Below are positions 61,786 through 64,000 of a DNA stretch of 64,000 nucleotides, piece after piece. The position numbers and the translations under genes are program-made. Origin of the DNA: an uncultured Eggerthellaceae bacterium (GTDB lineage Bacteria > Actinomycetota > Coriobacteriia > Coriobacteriales > Eggerthellaceae). The stretch is from contig CAUDUM010000001.1 of NCBI GenBank assembly GCA_958452575.1, forward strand, positions 439,490 through 503,489, written 5' to 3'. The notes beneath the pieces are model-generated. The model saw nothing but the letters and a program-made list of their open reading frames with translations, had not been told where the DNA came from and searched no databases. Positions within the stretch are counted from its first letter, which is position 1, and the number at the start of each line of letters is the position of its first letter.

Positions 61786-62355
61786 CTATTCGCCGAAATC
61801 GAAGTTCTTGAGCACCGCGAACGGGTTCTCACGCGCCGGAGCCGCGGAAGGATCAGAGGCGTCCTTGACCTCCGAGGGGTTGTCGCATCCGCACGGACCC
61901 TCATTGAGGTCGGCTCCGCAAGAGGGGCACAGGCCTTTGCACTCCTCGTCGCACAGCGGAATAAGCGGGAAATCAAGCAGAAGCGCCGCCGTGATGAGCG
62001 GCTCGAAGTCGATGACGCGGTCCTCCGGCAGGACGTCGAACTCGTCGTCGTCCATATCCTCGGGTGCTTCGCCTTCGGGCTCGGTCAGGAAATAACCCTC
62101 GATCTCGCCTGCCACCGGAAAGCTGATCTCCTTGAGGCAGCGGGCGCACGAGGTATGGGCCTCTCCGCGCACCTCGCCGGTGACCAGCAGCGCACCGCCG
62201 GTGTTGGTGATGTCGGCCTGCCAGGTCAACGGCTCGGAAAAGTCATACAGATCGGGGCCCGCCTTGACGACGGGGATCTGCGCCTCGCCCTCGAGATGCC
62301 GATACGCCGCCGGCGCGAACATCTCGGGGGGCATGACGATGCGGAGAGACTCCAT
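61786..62355 (-). CDS. YceD family (DUF177) protein
   Basis: This 189-residue acidic protein has the DUF177 features: CARCLKEI in the middle and a C-terminal cysteine set CDEECKGLCPSCG followed by CGC, a likely zinc site. Homologues are almost always adjacent to rpmF and are linked to 23S rRNA or large-subunit maturation, although the biochemical role is unsettled. Here the ABC transporter gene is inserted between yceD and rpmF, breaking the usual direct neighbourhood. Confidence 0.85.
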   Translation of the reverse strand: MESLRIVMPPEMFAPAAYRHLEGEAQIPVVKAGPDLYDFSEPLTWQADITNTGGALLVTGEVRGEAHTSCARCLKEISFPVAGEIEGYFLTEPEGEAPEDMDDDEFDVLPEDRVIDFEPLITAALLLDFPLIPLCDEECKGLCPSCGADLNEGPCGCDNPSEVKDASDPSAAPARENPFAVLKNFDFGE

Positions 62356-62382
62356 GATGTCTACCTTGTCTGGATGCGTCGC

Positions 62383-62856
62383 TTAGCGACCGGAGGCCAT
62401 CGAGGTGGCGTTAAGACGGTCGCGGCAGCGGCGGACGTTGTTCAGCAGCGTATCGAGGCTGTTCTCGACATGGCCGAACACCTCGTCGGCATAATCCTCG
62501 GCGCCGGCGCGGGTCTGACGCTCCAGCTCGCGGGCGTCGGCCAGGATCTGATCGGCCTGCTGCTGGGAGATGCGCACGATCTCCTGCTCGCTGGCGATGG
62601 TCATCGCCTGGCTGCGCGCGTCCTCGATCATGCGGTTGGCCTCGGCCTCGGCATCGTCGAGCAGGCTCTGGCGCTCGCGAACGATCTGGCGCGCCTGCGC
62701 GAACTCGCTCGGGAACGTGTCGCGGATCTCATCCATGATCTCGAACGCCGCGGCTATGTCGACTTGGCGCAAGTTGCTTTTGCCGAAGACCGGCTTCGAG
62801 TCCTCGAGAAGAATCGAGAGCTCCTCGAGCAGCCCCAAGACTCCTGTTTCGTCCAT
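62383..62856 (-). CDS. DivIVA-like coiled-coil protein (Rv2927c type)
   Basis: This 157-residue protein is almost wholly alpha-helical coiled coil (about residues 40-130, ARQIVRERQSLLDDAEAEA and neighbouring heptads). Its N-terminal segment of about 35 residues fits the small DivIVA-related proteins found between coaD and yceD in Actinobacteria, such as Rv2927c. They are thought to act in cell-envelope or division assembly, but the role is not established. The ATG at 62854-62856 follows AAGGA by 5 bases. Confidence 0.8.
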   Translation of the reverse strand: MDETGVLGLLEELSILLEDSKPVFGKSNLRQVDIAAAFEIMDEIRDTFPSEFAQARQIVRERQSLLDDAEAEANRMIEDARSQAMTIASEQEIVRISQQQADQILADARELERQTRAGAEDYADEVFGHVENSLDTLLNNVRRCRDRLNATSMASGR

Positions 62857-63061
62857 GATTGTCCTTCCACCCAAGCGTGCTGCGTTTCAAGTGCGTCGGC
62901 GCACGGGGTTTGAGTCTTCCTGCGCGCATGCGTCAAAGTATTCTAGCAGGTTTGAACCCATAACCCAACGTCACTGCACAAACCGTGCACATTTTACCCG
63001 GTCGGAAGGCCCCTGTTGTATTCTCGTTGCCATACCGGAACCCGCGCGGCCCTCCTTGGGC

Positions 63062-63541
63062 CTACTCCGCGAACTTGGCCTCGAGGGCGCCCTTCACGCA
63101 CGGGGGCACGAAGCCGTTCACGTCGCCGTGCAGGCTGGCAATCTCGCGCACGATGGACGAAGACAGGTACATGTACTGCGGGGGTGACATGATGAACAGC
63201 GTCTCCAGCTCCTGGTTCAACTGGTAGTTGAGCGCCGTCATCTGGAACTCGTACTCGAAGTCCGTGATGGCGCGCAGGCCCTTCACCACCACGGTGGCCT
63301 CCATGCGGGCAGCGAAGTCCACGAGCAGCTCGTCGAAGGGCTCCACGCGCACGTTAGGCAGGTGGCTCGTGGCCTGGCGCACGAGCTCGGCGCGCTCCTC
63401 GAGCGAGAACAGCGGGTTCTTCTTAGGGGAGGCGGCTACGGCCACCACCACCTCGTCCACCAGCTGTGCCGCGCGCGTGATGACGTCGAGGTGCCCGCTG
63501 GTGATAGGGTCGAACGTTCCGGGCGTGAGTGCTCGTCTCAT
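63062..63541 (-). CDS. coaD: Phosphopantetheine adenylyltransferase
   Basis: This 159-residue enzyme makes dephospho-CoA from 4'-phosphopantetheine and ATP. The nucleotidyltransferase motif TPGTFDPITSGHLD (6-19, with the HxGH-type histidine) is followed by the substrate loop VVVKGLRAITDFEYEFQM. SPPQYMYLSSSIVREI is near the C-terminus. It begins 6 bases after rsmD, the common pairing in bacteria, and the two are probably co-transcribed. Confidence 0.95.
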   Translation of the reverse strand: MRRALTPGTFDPITSGHLDVITRAAQLVDEVVVAVAASPKKNPLFSLEERAELVRQATSHLPNVRVEPFDELLVDFAARMEATVVVKGLRAITDFEYEFQMTALNYQLNQELETLFIMSPPQYMYLSSSIVREIASLHGDVNGFVPPCVKGALEAKFAE

Positions 63542-63547
63542 AACAGA

Positions 63548-64000
63548 TCAAAGCTCCTTCGGTCTGAACAGGTCCACGACAGTATCGCCGTACTTCTTGC
63601 GCGATGCAAGGGCGAGCCCGCAGGCGGCGGCGGCCGCGTCGGCCTCGCCGCAGGTGCCCGCCCCGTGCTCGTACGCCACGAGCGCGTCCGGCGCGAGGGC
63701 GCCGTCGGCCGCGAGGGTTGCCGCCAGGCCGAGCGCATCCTGCGCGGCGAGCGCGTAGGGCGGGTCCAGGAACACGAGGCTGAACGGGGGGCGCGCATGG
63801 GCGGGCGGGTCCCTCAGCACGTCGCCGCGGTGGATGCGCGCGCGGCGCGCCTCCAACCCGAGCGCGCGCACGTTGCCGCACAGCACGCGCTGCGCCGCGC
63901 CGTCGCGCTCGAAGAAGTGCGCGCAGGCGGCGCCGCGCGAGAGCGCCTCCAACCCGAGCGCACCCGACCCGGCGAACGCGTCCAGCACCGTCGCGCCCAC
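63548..64000 (-). CDS. rsmD: 16S rRNA (guanine-N2)-methyltransferase RsmD, 5' end cut by window
   Basis: The visible 150 residues are the C-terminal three quarters of an RsmD-type methyltransferase that modifies G966 of 16S rRNA. SAM motif I, VLDAFAGSGALGLEALSRGA, and the catalytic FLDPPYALAAQD are present. The start lies beyond 64,000. The segment is extremely GC-rich (long GCGC and Ala/Arg runs) compared with the rest of the window. Confidence 0.9.
   Translation of the reverse strand: MGATVLDAFAGSGALGLEALSRGAACAHFFERDGAAQRVLCGNVRALGLEARRARIHRGDVLRDPPAHARPPFSLVFLDPPYALAAQDALGLAATLAADGALAPDALVAYEHGAGTCGEADAAAAACGLALASRKKYGDTVVDLFRPKEL

Overview
The window looks like chromosomal core DNA from a high-GC member of the Coriobacteriia (Actinomycetota; Eggerthellales/Coriobacteriales type). 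The reasons are the GC-rich coding, the actinobacterial gene order rsmD-coaD-DivIVA-like-yceD-rpmF-plsX-rnc-smc-ftsY, a LuxR regulator with a multi-pass membrane N-terminus (a family expanded in Eggerthellaceae), and an XRE-cupin regulator next to an AMP-forming acyl-CoA ligase. I see no rRNA, CRISPR array, insertion sequence, prophage or plasmid gene.

Layout. 1-2,500: the end of a surface-polysaccharide locus (family 2 glycosyltransferase, UDP-galactopyranose mutase) with a palindromic REP-like hairpin. 2,784-5,095: pta and ackA, the acetate pathway, arranged convergently. 5,398-9,604: minus-strand HIT protein, xseB, xseA, a membrane zinc peptidase and RNase D. 9,682-15,866: a lipid kinase, tRNA-Val(CAC), a TetR regulator, a CocE-type hydrolase, a TerC transporter behind a yybP-ykoY manganese riboswitch and its terminator, and an unknown membrane protein. 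15,983-22,283: rsmB-fmt-def, dnaG and a glycosyltransferase. 22,455-27,274: dgt, a phosphodiesterase, the membrane LuxR regulator, tatA and a secreted C39-like protein.

27,315-35,794 is the classic translation operon read leftwards: rimP-nusA-rnpM-infB-rbfA-nrnA-truB-ribF, with a promoter near 35,990. 36,151-41,488: a DUF454 membrane protein, a gene-free 530-base stretch full of long hairpins, an acyl-CoA ligase, an XRE-cupin regulator and an aldehyde dehydrogenase. 41,857-46,933: leuA, serA and gdhA. 47,085-52,320: an unknown anchored protein, then two copies of a transporter-acetyltransferase module (one as two overlapping genes, one fused into a single protein), carbonic anhydrase and another acetyltransferase. 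52,323-64,000: ftsY, smc, rnc, plsX, rpmF, an ABC exporter, yceD, a DivIVA-like coiled coil, coaD and the 3' part of rsmD.

The protein genes are mostly housekeeping. The unusual material is (i) several families of structured intergenic repeats, namely a pair with conserved motifs inside variable helices (30,828-30,935 and 53,777-53,890), a stop-codon-associated hairpin with a covarying base pair (5,357-5,398 and 39,023-39,064) and a hairpin cluster (36,607-37,080); (ii) a dnaG frame with no standard start codon; (iii) the fused and split EamA/GNAT duplication; and (iv) an FtsY whose acidic domain is at the C-terminus and ends in a basic-aromatic tail. All functional names come from reading motifs and length; no database search was run.
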